A stretch of DNA of 64,000 nucleotides, from NCBI RefSeq assembly GCF_019857185.1, contig NZ_JAHWXP010000002.1:496001-560000 (forward strand). The letters are read 5' to 3'. The notes beneath the pieces are model-generated. The model was not told where the DNA came from. It was given only the letters and a program-made list of their open reading frames with translations, and ran no database searches. The DNA comes from Alteriqipengyuania abyssalis. GTDB taxonomy: Bacteria > Pseudomonadota > Alphaproteobacteria > Sphingomonadales > Sphingomonadaceae. Both the position numbers and the translations under genes were made by a program. Shown here one piece after another: positions 41,072-48,559 of the stretch; within the stretch, counting starts at the first letter, position 1, and each line of letters starts with the position of its first letter.

Positions 41072-42456
41072 TTGACGTCTCCCGCACCGGGCTGGCCGAG
41101 TTCGAAATCGCTCACCGGGCGACGGCTGCGATCCAGCGCATCGTACAGCAGCGCGCCGTCGATCCAGACCTTTTCGGGCCGTGAATAGACGCTCAGCGGG
41201 TCGCCGTTCCACAGCACCACATCGGCCATCTTGCCGGGTTCGAGGCTGCCGGTCATTTTGTCGATACCCATCGCCTTGGCGGCGTTGAGCGTGAACCAGC
41301 CGACCACGTCGGCATCGGGAATGTCGAGCCCCATGCGTCGCCCGGCGGCCTGCGCCTTGGCGGCTTCCTGGTTGAGGCGCTGGATACCGTTCTCGTCGTC
41401 CGAGTGGATCACCACGCAGGCACCCGACTTCCACAGCAGCGCCGCGTTTTCGCGGATGCCGTCGTAGCTTTCCATCTTGAAGCCGTACCAGTCGGCCCAG
41501 ATCGCGCTGCACACGTCGTTTTCGCGCAGCAGATCGGCGATCTTGTAGCTTTCGACCGCGTGGTGGAAGGCGGTGACCTTGTAGCCCATCTCCTTGGCCA
41601 TATCCATCACCAGCGCCATCTCGTCCGCGCGGTAGCAGTGGTTGTGGATCAGGATGTCACCGTCGAGCACGCCGGCCAGCGTCTCCTTGGCGAGATCGCG
41701 CTTGGAGCGGTCACCCGCAGCATAGGCGCGCGCGTCGAGCCACATCTGCCGGTTGACCGCGAAGTTGCCCATCCGGGTGGAGGGCATCCGCCCACGGCTG
41801 CCGTAGACGCGCTTGGGATTCTCCCCACAGGCCATCTTCATGCCGTAGGGCGCGCCGGGGAACTTCATCCCCTGCACCGTGCGCGAGGCGACGTTCTTGA
41901 GCGTGACCGAGCGGCCGCCGGTGAGGTTGGCCGAACCGGGGAGAATCTGCAGCGCGGTGACCCCGCCATTGGCGAGCGCGCGGCTGAAGCCCGGGTCCTG
42001 CGGCCAGACCGAATGTTCGGCCCAGACTTCGGGCGTGGTCGGGCTGGTCGCCTCGTTCCCGTCGCTATGCGCCTGGACCGACGGGGTGGGATAGTCGCCG
42101 AGGTGCGAGTGGATGTCGATCACCCCAGGGGTGACGAACTTGCCGGTGCCGTCGATCACGTCGTAGCCGTCGGTCGACAGCCCGGTGCCGACCTCAACCA
42201 CTTCGCCATCGCGCAGCAGCACGGTCGCATTGTCGAACCGGTTGCCCGCCCCGTCGAACACGGTCGCGCCCACCAGCGCGGTCGGCCGCCCCGGATAGCG
42301 CTGGTAGGTCGAGGCGTAGGGCGTGCCCCCGTCTGCACCCACCGACGGCGAGGCGGCGGACGCGCTGCGCGTCTCGCCCCCCGTGCCGCTGTCCATCCCC
42401 GTACAGGCCCCCAGCGCGAGTGCGCAGGCGGTTGCGATCAGTGTCCGTGTGCGCAT
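41068..42456 (-). CDS. Amidohydrolase lipoprotein with intact metal site
   Basis: Protein of 462 residues with lipobox L-G-A-C-T, so it is anchored in the envelope and faces the periplasm. The amidohydrolase metal ligands are present: I-D-I-H-S-H, then I-L-I-H-N-H-C-Y-R-A-D, A-F-H-H-A-V-E-S and V-V-I-H-S-D. F-V-T-P-G-V precedes the first pair and A-D-V-V-L-W-N-G-D-P-L-S-V closes the protein. These features fit the imidazolonepropionase/prolidase-like D-aminoacylase branch; the substrate is unknown, with peptides likely given the POT transporter gene upstream. Its TGA overlaps the ATG of the metal-free paralogue. Confidence 0.9.
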   Translation of the reverse strand: MRTRTLIATACALALGACTGMDSGTGGETRSASAASPSVGADGGTPYASTYQRYPGRPTALVGATVFDGAGNRFDNATVLLRDGEVVEVGTGLSTDGYDVIDGTGKFVTPGVIDIHSHLGDYPTPSVQAHSDGNEATSPTTPEVWAEHSVWPQDPGFSRALANGGVTALQILPGSANLTGGRSVTLKNVASRTVQGMKFPGAPYGMKMACGENPKRVYGSRGRMPSTRMGNFAVNRQMWLDARAYAAGDRSKRDLAKETLAGVLDGDILIHNHCYRADEMALVMDMAKEMGYKVTAFHHAVESYKIADLLRENDVCSAIWADWYGFKMESYDGIRENAALLWKSGACVVIHSDDENGIQRLNQEAAKAQAAGRRMGLDIPDADVVGWFTLNAAKAMGIDKMTGSLEPGKMADVVLWNGDPLSVYSRPEKVWIDGALLYDALDRSRRPVSDFELGQPGAGDVK

Positions 42457-42477
42457 CGTTCCCCCCTCTGCGCCGAC

Positions 42478-44148
42478 TTAGTGGGAAGGCCGCGTGGTCG
42501 GGTGGATACCCGCACCCTGCGCCTCGCCCGGGCCTTCGCGCTGGCCTTCCAGATCGTCGCCGATTTCGTCGTCGGTCAGCGTATCCAGGTGCATCAGCTT
42601 CTTCACCAGCGGGCTTATCAGCACGACGAAGGCACCGATACCAGCGGCCACCAGGCCCATGCTCCAGTACACGTCGAGCGCACCCTGACGGGTGATCTCG
42701 CCGCCTTCGCCGCCTTCACCCATCAGCGTGCCCATGAAGCCGGCCACGTAGTTGCCTCCGGCGGTGCCGAAGAAGAACGCGGCCATCATCAGGCTGGCCA
42801 TGTGGCGCACCGAAAGGCGGTTGATCGCCGACAGACCGACCGGGCTGAGGCAGAGCTCACCCGTGGTCGAGAGCAGGTAGAACAGGAAGATGAACAGCAC
42901 CGGCACCAGCGCCTGCGAGCCGGCGGCATTGGCCCCCAGAACGAGGACGATGAACGCCAGACCCATCTGGACGATGCCCAGACCCATCTTCGCATAGGTG
43001 TTGGGTTCCCACCCGCGCTTGCCGAGGAACTGCCACAGGCCGGCAAAAAGCGGGCCGAGCAGGATGATATAGATCGGGTTGATCGACTGGAACAGCGAGG
43101 TCGGCACGCCCTGACGATCGACATAGCGATCGGTGAACAGGTTCACCGAACCGCCCGCCTGCTCGAACAGACCCCAGAACAGCGGCATGAGCAGGATGAT
43201 GCAGATCATCGCGAACACCCGGTCGCGCGAGTCATTGTCGAGCTTGAAGGCTTCCTTGAGGACATAGAGCAGCAAGGCTGCACCCGAAACCAGCAGGATC
43301 CAGCCAATGGCTTCCTGGAACTGGATCAGCGCCCAGATCACCGCCACGCCGAGCAGGCCGATCGCGTAGAGCATCCACTCGAGGTTGATGCCTGCGACCT
43401 TTTCCTTGAGCTTCGCGGGCACCGGCGGTTCGCCCTGGCCGCGCAGAAGCGGCTTGCCGAGGACGAACACGACGAGGCCGAGCAGCATGCCAATCCCTGC
43501 CGCGCCGAAGCCGTAGGCCCAGCCGATCGTCTCACCCAGGTAACCCGCGATGATCGTACCGGCGGCCGCGCCGAGGTTAATCCCGATATAGAAGATCGTG
43601 TAGGCCGAGTCGCGGCGCACGTCGGTGCGCGGATAGAGCTGACCGACGATCACCGAGATATTGGCCTTCAGGAAGCCGGAGCCGACGATGATCAGCGCCA
43701 GCGCGAGCCAGAAGATGTTGAGCGCGGGATCGTTGGCATAGCCCGACCCATCGCCCTCGAACGCCATGAAGAAGTGCCCCGCCGTCAGCAGCACCGCGCC
43801 GAACAGCACGGCCTTGCGCTGGCCGAGATAGCGGTCGGCGAGCCAGCCGCCGAGCACCGGGGTAATATAGACGAGGCTGGTGTAGGCCCCGTAGATCAGG
43901 CTGGCGCCGCCATCGGAATAGAGCCAGTGCTTGACGAGATAGAGCACCAGCAGGGCGCGCATGCCGTAGTAGGAGAAACGCTCCCACATTTCGGCGAAGA
44001 ACAGGACGTAGAGGCCCTTGGGATGGCCGAAGACCTCTTCCTTTGGCCTGGAGATGGCGAGCGCCCCGATTACCAGAAACGCGGCCAGAATTACGGAAGC
44101 GATTACGGCGATCCAGTCGCCCTCGTTCCACAAAGCCATGTCTTTCAT
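42478..44148 (-). CDS. POT/PTR-family proton-coupled peptide transporter
   Basis: Membrane protein of 556 residues with about 14 hydrophobic helices. The defining E-M-W-E-R-F-S-Y-Y-G (53-62) carries the proton-coupling E-x-x-E-R, followed by R-A-L-L-V-L-Y-L, and G-G-W-L-A-D-R-Y-L-G-Q-R lies at the second signature. F-L-F-Y-L-L-S-T-T-G-E-L-C-L-S-P-V-G-L is the other family motif. It imports di- and tripeptides with protons across the inner membrane. It lies 21 bases upstream of the amidohydrolase lipoprotein gene on the same strand, suggesting a peptide-use operon. It is divergent from the GntR gene. Confidence 0.94.
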   Translation of the reverse strand: MKDMALWNEGDWIAVIASVILAAFLVIGALAISRPKEEVFGHPKGLYVLFFAEMWERFSYYGMRALLVLYLVKHWLYSDGGASLIYGAYTSLVYITPVLGGWLADRYLGQRKAVLFGAVLLTAGHFFMAFEGDGSGYANDPALNIFWLALALIIVGSGFLKANISVIVGQLYPRTDVRRDSAYTIFYIGINLGAAAGTIIAGYLGETIGWAYGFGAAGIGMLLGLVVFVLGKPLLRGQGEPPVPAKLKEKVAGINLEWMLYAIGLLGVAVIWALIQFQEAIGWILLVSGAALLLYVLKEAFKLDNDSRDRVFAMICIILLMPLFWGLFEQAGGSVNLFTDRYVDRQGVPTSLFQSINPIYIILLGPLFAGLWQFLGKRGWEPNTYAKMGLGIVQMGLAFIVLVLGANAAGSQALVPVLFIFLFYLLSTTGELCLSPVGLSAINRLSVRHMASLMMAAFFFGTAGGNYVAGFMGTLMGEGGEGGEITRQGALDVYWSMGLVAAGIGAFVVLISPLVKKLMHLDTLTDDEIGDDLEGQREGPGEAQGAGIHPTTRPSH

Positions 44149-44338
44149 GTAGTTGCTTCCCCGAAGAATCTGTCGGGCCGCCTCTTCTCCGGCCCATTAT
44201 GGCGCGCACCCTAGCGTGCAAAACCGCCGTGTGAAGCCCAAGTGACGCCTACATGTCTGATTCTGCGCTGAACAAGCGCGCGCAGCGTGGCGCGCAGGAA
44301 CCTTGACCCGACCCGCTGTGTTATGTCACTGAACCACC

Positions 44339-44698
44339 ATGGCAAGCACCGGCCCCACCTCCCAGCGACCCGTCTATCTGCGCCTGCGCGACCTGATTGC
44401 GGCAAACATCATGGACGGCGTGTTCGCGGAAGGGGAGATGCTACCCTCGGTCCGCGCCTTTGCGGCAGAGCATGGTGCCAACCCGTTGACCGTCGCCAAG
44501 GCCTTCCAGCAATTCCAGACCGATGGCCTGATCGCGGTGCGCCGCGGGGTGGGCATGTATGTGCGCGAGGGCGCGGCGGCAAAGCTGCGCGCGGCGGAGC
44601 GCAAGAGCTTCCTCAAGGACGAATGGCCCGCGATCCGCGAGCGGCTCGACCGGCTGGGCCTGTCCGCGCGCGAGCTGCTGGACTCCGCCGACGCCTGA
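44339..44698 (+). CDS. GntR-family regulator (short, YtrA-like)
   Basis: Protein of 119 residues: a winged helix with P-V-Y-L-R-L-R-D-L-I-A, G-E-M-L-P-S-V-R-A-F-A-A-E-H-G-A-N-P-L-T-V-A-K-A-F and the wing R-R-G-V-G-M-Y-V. A short C-terminal helical tail replaces the usual effector domain, as in the YtrA subfamily, which often controls adjacent membrane transport genes. It is divergent from the peptide transporter gene with about 190 bases between starts, so that transporter is the most likely target. No clear operator was identified. Confidence 0.88.
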   Translation: MASTGPTSQRPVYLRLRDLIAANIMDGVFAEGEMLPSVRAFAAEHGANPLTVAKAFQQFQTDGLIAVRRGVGMYVREGAAAKLRAAERKSFLKDEWPAIRERLDRLGLSARELLDSADA

Positions 44699-44762
44699 GA
44701 CGCCGTGGGGCCCGACATGCCCTTCGTCGGACTAAAATTCACATTTATCATGTTGGTGCATT

Positions 44763-44783
44763 GCAAAATCGGACCGGTTTTGC
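44763..44783. promoter_or_regulatory. 21-base dyad upstream of ihfB
   Basis: GCAAAATCGG and CCGGTTTTGC flank a single A, with 9 of 10 arm positions complementary. It sits 93 bases before ihfB in an AT-rich stretch that stands out from the surrounding GC-rich DNA and probably holds the ihfB promoter. It may be an operator, possibly for autoregulation, or a stem at the end of the GntR transcript. Confidence 0.4.
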
Positions 44784-44876
44784 CACGAAGGCCCCACATA
44801 GGGTCATCGTATTGAAGAGCCGGGACGCATTCGCGGGTGAACCGGCCGGGCACGCTTTAGACGGGAGGCGCGAGGC

Positions 44877-45158
44877 ATGATCAGATCCGAGCTTTTGCAG
44901 AAGCTTGCGCAGGACAACCCCGAATTGCGCGCCCAGGAAGTCGAGCAGGTGGTCGACATCTTTTTCGAGGAAATCGCCCAGCGTCTGGCCGAAGGCGGGC
45001 GGATCGAACTGCGCGGTTTCGGCGCCTTCTCGACCCGTGAGCGCGAAGCGCGCACCGGGCGCAACCCGCGCACCGGCGAAGCGGTCGACGTGCCGGCGAA
45101 GCGCGTGCCCTATTTCAAGCCGGGCAAGGAAATGCGCAACGCGCTCAATCCGGACTGA
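44877..45158 (+). CDS. ihfB: Integration host factor subunit beta
   Basis: HU/IHF-family DNA-bending protein of 93 residues. [23 protein letters not shown] and [25 protein letters not shown] form the family core with the Pro-tipped beta arm, and K-P-G-K-E-M-R ends it. The R-S-E-L opening and the [13 protein letters not shown] segment mark the beta subunit. IHF bends DNA at transcription, replication and recombination sites. GGGAGG lies about 12 bases before the ATG. A stem-loop follows the stop. Confidence 0.95.
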   Translation: MIRSELLQKLAQDNPELRAQEVEQVVDIFFEEIAQRLAEGGRIELRGFGAFSTREREARTGRNPRTGEAVDVPAKRVPYFKPGKEMRNALNPD

Positions 45159-45171
45159 TCTACCGGACCGT

Positions 45172-45191
45172 CGCCCGAGACGCATCGGGCG
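45172..45191 (+). terminator. Stem-loop after ihfB
   Basis: CGCCCGA and TCGGGCG form a perfect 7-base stem around GACGCA, 13 bases after the ihfB stop. No T-run follows, so termination is possible but unproven. It separates ihfB from tRNA-Leu. Confidence 0.4.
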
Positions 45192-45237
45192 CTCGCCATA
45201 ACAGCAAAACAGGGCTATTCGCGCGCGCTCCGGCTGC

Positions 45238-45322
45238 GCGGGTGTGGCGGAATGGTAGACGCCGGGGACTTAAAATCCCCTGTCCTCTGGACGTGTGGGT
45301 TCGAGTCCCACCACCCGCACCA
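45238..45322 (+). tRNA. tRNA-Leu (TAA)
   Basis: Acceptor arms GCGGGTG and CACCCGC pair perfectly, and CCA is encoded at 45320-45322. The anticodon stem GGGGA/TCCCC closes CTTAAAA, giving anticodon TAA. The variable arm is long and the T-loop reads GTTCGAGTC. With the CAG tRNA at 23006 it is the second leucine tRNA in the window. Confidence 0.97.
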
Positions 45323-45369
45323 TTGCCGGGGCCTTGCCCTCGCCAGGCGCATGTCGCACAGGCGCGCGC

Positions 45370-46422
45370 ATGACCCGGGAAACATGGCTCAACCGCGCAA
45401 TCCGCCTGATCGAAGCGGACTATAACCGCTCCTCCGATACGCACCTCATCCGTGTCCCGCTGCCGCATTGCCGGGGGATCGAGCTTTATCTGAAAGACGA
45501 AAGCTCGCACCCCACGGGCAGCCTCAAGCACCGGCTCGCCCGGTCGCTGTTCCTCTACGGGCTGTGCAACGGCTGGATCGGCAAGGACACCACGCTGATC
45601 GAAGCCTCGTCGGGCTCGACCGCGGTCTCCGAAGCCTATTTCGCCAAGCTGCTCGACCTGCCGTTCATCGCGGTGGTGCCCGCGAGCACCGCCGAGGCGA
45701 AGCTGGAGCAGATCCGGTTCTACGGCGGGCAGATCCACCCGGTCGAGGATCCCGGCATGGTTTACGCCGAATCGGAGCGGCTCGCGGGGGAGACCGGCGG
45801 GCATTACCTCGACCAGTTTACCTACGCCGAACGGGCGACCGACTGGCGCGGCAACAACAACATCGCGCAGAGCATCTTCTCGCAGATGAGCGAGGAGGAT
45901 CATCCCGATCCTGCGTGGATCGTGTGCGGCGCGGGCACCGGCGGCACCTCGGCCACGCTGGGCCGCTACATCCGTTACCAGCGCCGCCCGACGCAGCTGT
46001 GCGTCGCCGATCCGGCAGGCTCGGTCTTCCATCGCCATTACGCCGATCGCACGGTCGAGACGCTGGAGGGGCGCTGCGAATGCCGGATCGAGGGGATCGG
46101 GCGCGCGCGGGTCGAACCGAGTTTCGAGCCGGGCGTGATCGACCGGATGATCGCGGTGCAGGATGCCGATTCGATCGGCGCGATGTTCGCCCTGTCGAAG
46201 ACGCTGGGCCGCAAGGTCGGCGGATCGACCGGCACCAACCTGTTCGCCTGCCTCCAGCTGATCGAGGAAATGGCCTCCGCCGGGCAGACCGGCAGCATCG
46301 TCACGCTGCTGTGCGACGACGGCGCACGCTACGCCTCGACCTATTACAGCGAGGAATGGCTGGCCGAATGGGGCGGAAACTGGCGCCCCGCGTATGAGCG
46401 GATGCTCGAAATTCTCGAATAG
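45370..46422 (+). CDS. PLP-dependent cysteine synthase-like/cysteine desulfhydrase-like enzyme
   Basis: Fold-type II pyridoxal phosphate enzyme of 350 residues. The PLP lysine is K53 in [21 protein letters not shown] is the substrate loop, and the phosphate loop is G-A-G-T-G-G-T-S. It differs from CysK and CysM, whose PLP lysine motif is N-P-x-x-S-x-K-D-R, and is closer to the Cds1-type L-cysteine desulfhydrase group. The reaction (cysteine breakdown to pyruvate, sulfide and ammonia, or synthesis) is therefore uncertain. The start is the first ATG 48 bases after the tRNA; a longer frame would run back into the tRNA. Confidence 0.82.
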   Translation: MTRETWLNRAIRLIEADYNRSSDTHLIRVPLPHCRGIELYLKDESSHPTGSLKHRLARSLFLYGLCNGWIGKDTTLIEASSGSTAVSEAYFAKLLDLPFIAVVPASTAEAKLEQIRFYGGQIHPVEDPGMVYAESERLAGETGGHYLDQFTYAERATDWRGNNNIAQSIFSQMSEEDHPDPAWIVCGAGTGGTSATLGRYIRYQRRPTQLCVADPAGSVFHRHYADRTVETLEGRCECRIEGIGRARVEPSFEPGVIDRMIAVQDADSIGAMFALSKTLGRKVGGSTGTNLFACLQLIEEMASAGQTGSIVTLLCDDGARYASTYYSEEWLAEWGGNWRPAYERMLEILE

Positions 46423-46477
46423 CGTAGTCGCGCGGCCAGGGCTTTCGTTTACGGCTCCCTAACCATTTTCCTTCACT

Positions 46478-46504
46478 CCCCGGTCAAGCGAACAGCAACC
46501 GGGG
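46478..46504 (+). promoter_or_regulatory. Hairpin masking the ribosome site of the flavoprotein gene
   Basis: CCCCGGT (46478-46484) pairs perfectly with ACCGGGG (46498-46504) across a 13-base loop. The run GGGGGG at 46501-46506, which is the only Shine-Dalgarno-like sequence before the ATG at 46511, is mostly inside the 3' arm. Folding would lower translation of the downstream operon. The effect is inferred. Confidence 0.45.
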
Positions 46505-46510
46505 GGTCTG

Positions 46511-48124
46511 ATGACCGAAGCGAACCGACCAGCTCTCAATGTCCCGTCACTCGATGTAGACGTGGCGATCATCGGTGCAGGCCCCGCAGGGCTCACCGCA
46601 GGTTACCTGCTGACCAAGGCGGGCAAGAGCGTGGCCATCATCGAGAAGGACGCAACCTACGTCGGCGGCATCAGCCGCACCGTGGAGCATGAGGGCTACC
46701 GCTTCGATATCGGCGGGCACCGGTTCTTCTCGAAGAGTCAGCAGGTCGTCGACCTGTGGAACGAGATCCTGCCCGACGACTTCATCGAGCGCCCGCGGAT
46801 GAGCCGCATCTATTACGAGGGCAAGTTCTACTCCTACCCGCTGCGCGCGTTCGAGGCGCTGCGCAATCTGGGCCTGTGGCGCTCGACCATGTGCATGGCG
46901 AGTTACCTGTGGGTGCGCGCCTTCCCGAACAGGAATGTGAAGAGCTTCGAGGACTGGACCACCAACCAGTTCGGCAAGAAACTTTATTCGATCTTCTTCA
47001 AGACCTACACCGAGAAGGTGTGGGGCATGCCGTGCGATGAAATGAGCGCCGATTGGGCAGCCCAGAGGATCAAGGGCCTGTCGCTGATGGGCGCGGTGGT
47101 CGACGGGCTGAAGCGCAGCCTCGGCCTAAACAAGAAACCCAATGACGGGATGCAGGCCAAGACCCTGCTCGAAAGCTTCCGCTATCCGCGCCAGGGCCCC
47201 GGCATGATGTGGGAGGCCGCGCGCGACAAGATTATCGCCAGTGGCAAGGGGCAGGTCATCATGGGCCATGGCCTCGAACAGCTTGCCAGCGATGGTGAGG
47301 GTGGCTGGCGGATGAGCGCGATTGCCAAGGACGGATCGAAGATCGTCGTCAACGCCGCCCACGCGATCAGCTCCGCGCCGATGCGCGAACTGGGTGCGCG
47401 GCTGCATCCGCTGCCCGAGACCAGCTGGAACGGCAGCAATCTGCGCTACCGCGACTTCCTGACCGTCGCGCTGATGGTCGAAGGCGAAGACCTGTTCCCC
47501 GACAACTGGATCTACATCCACGACAGCAAGGTGAAGGTCGGCCGCGTGCAGAACTTCCGCAGCTGGTCGCCCGAGATGATCCCGGACGCGGAGATGGCCT
47601 GCGTCGGCCTCGAATATTTCTGCTTCGAAGGCGACGGGCTGTGGTCGATGGACGATGCCGACCTGATCGCGCTGGCGACCACCGAGATGAAGGTGCTCGG
47701 CCTGCTCGACCCGAAGAAGGTCAAGGGCGGCGCGGTCGTGCGGCAGGAAAAAGCCTATCCCGTCTATGACGAGGATTACGCTGCCAACGTCGCCGCGATG
47801 CGCGGCGAGCTGGAGGCGAAATATCCGACGCTGCATTTGGTCGGGCGCAACGGCATGCACCGCTACAACAACCAGGACCACGCGATGATGACCGCGATGC
47901 TGACGGTCGAGAACATCCTCGCCGGGCAGCGTGTGTACGACATCTGGTGCGTCAACGAGGATGCCGAATACCACGAAGCGGGCGACGAGGGTGCCGACAA
48001 GGCGCTGCCTGCCCGTGAATCCGTGACGAGCGATCAGGCCGCCGCGCTCAATTCGATGCGCGATGTGCCGACCCGCATCGTCGAGGATGGCGAAAGCGAC
48101 GCCGACAAGCGCCGCGCCGCCTGA
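46511..48124 (+). CDS. FAD-dependent oxidoreductase, amine-oxidase/UDP-galactopyranose-mutase-like
   Basis: Flavoprotein of 537 residues. The FAD-binding loop V-A-I-I-G-A-G-P-A-G-L-T-A-G is at 18-31, followed by R-F-D-I-G-G-H-R-F-F-S-K and later H-N/R-Y-N-N-Q-D-H-A-M. It resembles protoporphyrinogen-oxidase-like and mutase-like proteins found beside glycosyltransferase genes. The two following genes (GtrA and a GT-C-like membrane protein) suggest a role in lipid-linked sugar processing. Haem synthesis is unlikely given this neighbourhood. About 60 C-terminal residues are an acidic, probably disordered tail. A stem-loop covers the ribosome site. Confidence 0.83.
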   Translation: MTEANRPALNVPSLDVDVAIIGAGPAGLTAGYLLTKAGKSVAIIEKDATYVGGISRTVEHEGYRFDIGGHRFFSKSQQVVDLWNEILPDDFIERPRMSRIYYEGKFYSYPLRAFEALRNLGLWRSTMCMASYLWVRAFPNRNVKSFEDWTTNQFGKKLYSIFFKTYTEKVWGMPCDEMSADWAAQRIKGLSLMGAVVDGLKRSLGLNKKPNDGMQAKTLLESFRYPRQGPGMMWEAARDKIIASGKGQVIMGHGLEQLASDGEGGWRMSAIAKDGSKIVVNAAHAISSAPMRELGARLHPLPETSWNGSNLRYRDFLTVALMVEGEDLFPDNWIYIHDSKVKVGRVQNFRSWSPEMIPDAEMACVGLEYFCFEGDGLWSMDDADLIALATTEMKVLGLLDPKKVKGGAVVRQEKAYPVYDEDYAANVAAMRGELEAKYPTLHLVGRNGMHRYNNQDHAMMTAMLTVENILAGQRVYDIWCVNEDAEYHEAGDEGADKALPARESVTSDQAAALNSMRDVPTRIVEDGESDADKRRAA

Positions 48125-48148
48125 CGAGCTACTGGGAAGGGCACGCAC

Positions 48149-48559
48149 ATGCAGGCCATGCTGCACCGGCTGAGCGATCTGACGATCCTGCGCTACCTGC
48201 TCGCAAGCGTGGGGGCGCTGGCGGTCGACATGGGTTCCTTCCTCGGCCTGATGGCGTTGGGCCTCGCCGCGACGCCTGCGTCGGCGGCCGGTTACACGCT
48301 GGGCATCCTCGCGCACTGGCTGCTGTCGAGCCGCGCGGTCTTTACCGGGCGCGTCGCACAGAGCGGGATCGCACGCACGCGCCAGAAGGTGCTGTTCGTC
48401 GTCTCCGCACTCGCCGGGCTGGCGCTGACCACCGGGGTCGTCGCCGCAGCGCAGGCGCTGTCGATCGATCCGCGTGCGGGCAAGCTGGTCGCGATCGTGC
48501 TCAGCTTCGCGCTCACCTGGTGGCTGCGTAACGTGGTGGTGTTTCGTGCGCTCGCCTAG
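48149..48559 (+). CDS. GtrA family membrane protein
   Basis: Protein of 136 residues with four hydrophobic helices (about 12-33, 40-60, 78-98 and 108-130), the GtrA pattern: R-Y-L-L-A-S-V-G-A-L-A-V-D at the start, a central Y-T-L-G-I-L-A-H-W-L-L-S-S-R-A-V-F and the closing L-T-W-W-L-R-N-V-V-V-F. GtrA proteins are thought to flip polyprenyl-phosphate sugars across the inner membrane for glycosyltransferases. The 24-base gap from the flavoprotein gene and overlap with the next gene indicate one operon. Confidence 0.9.
   Translation: MQAMLHRLSDLTILRYLLASVGALAVDMGSFLGLMALGLAATPASAAGYTLGILAHWLLSSRAVFTGRVAQSGIARTRQKVLFVVSALAGLALTTGVVAAAQALSIDPRAGKLVAIVLSFALTWWLRNVVVFRALA

Noticed and set aside
41404-44214. 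A 936-residue open frame on the plus strand opposite the amidohydrolase and peptide transporter genes
   Set aside because: The composition is Arg/Ala/His/Glu-rich and lacks motifs; the opposing frames match known families.
44149-44338. A sigma-70 promoter and GntR operator between the POT transporter and gntR genes
   Set aside because: A TTGACC box is present but a partner -10 lies at the wrong spacing, and no clear dyad was found.
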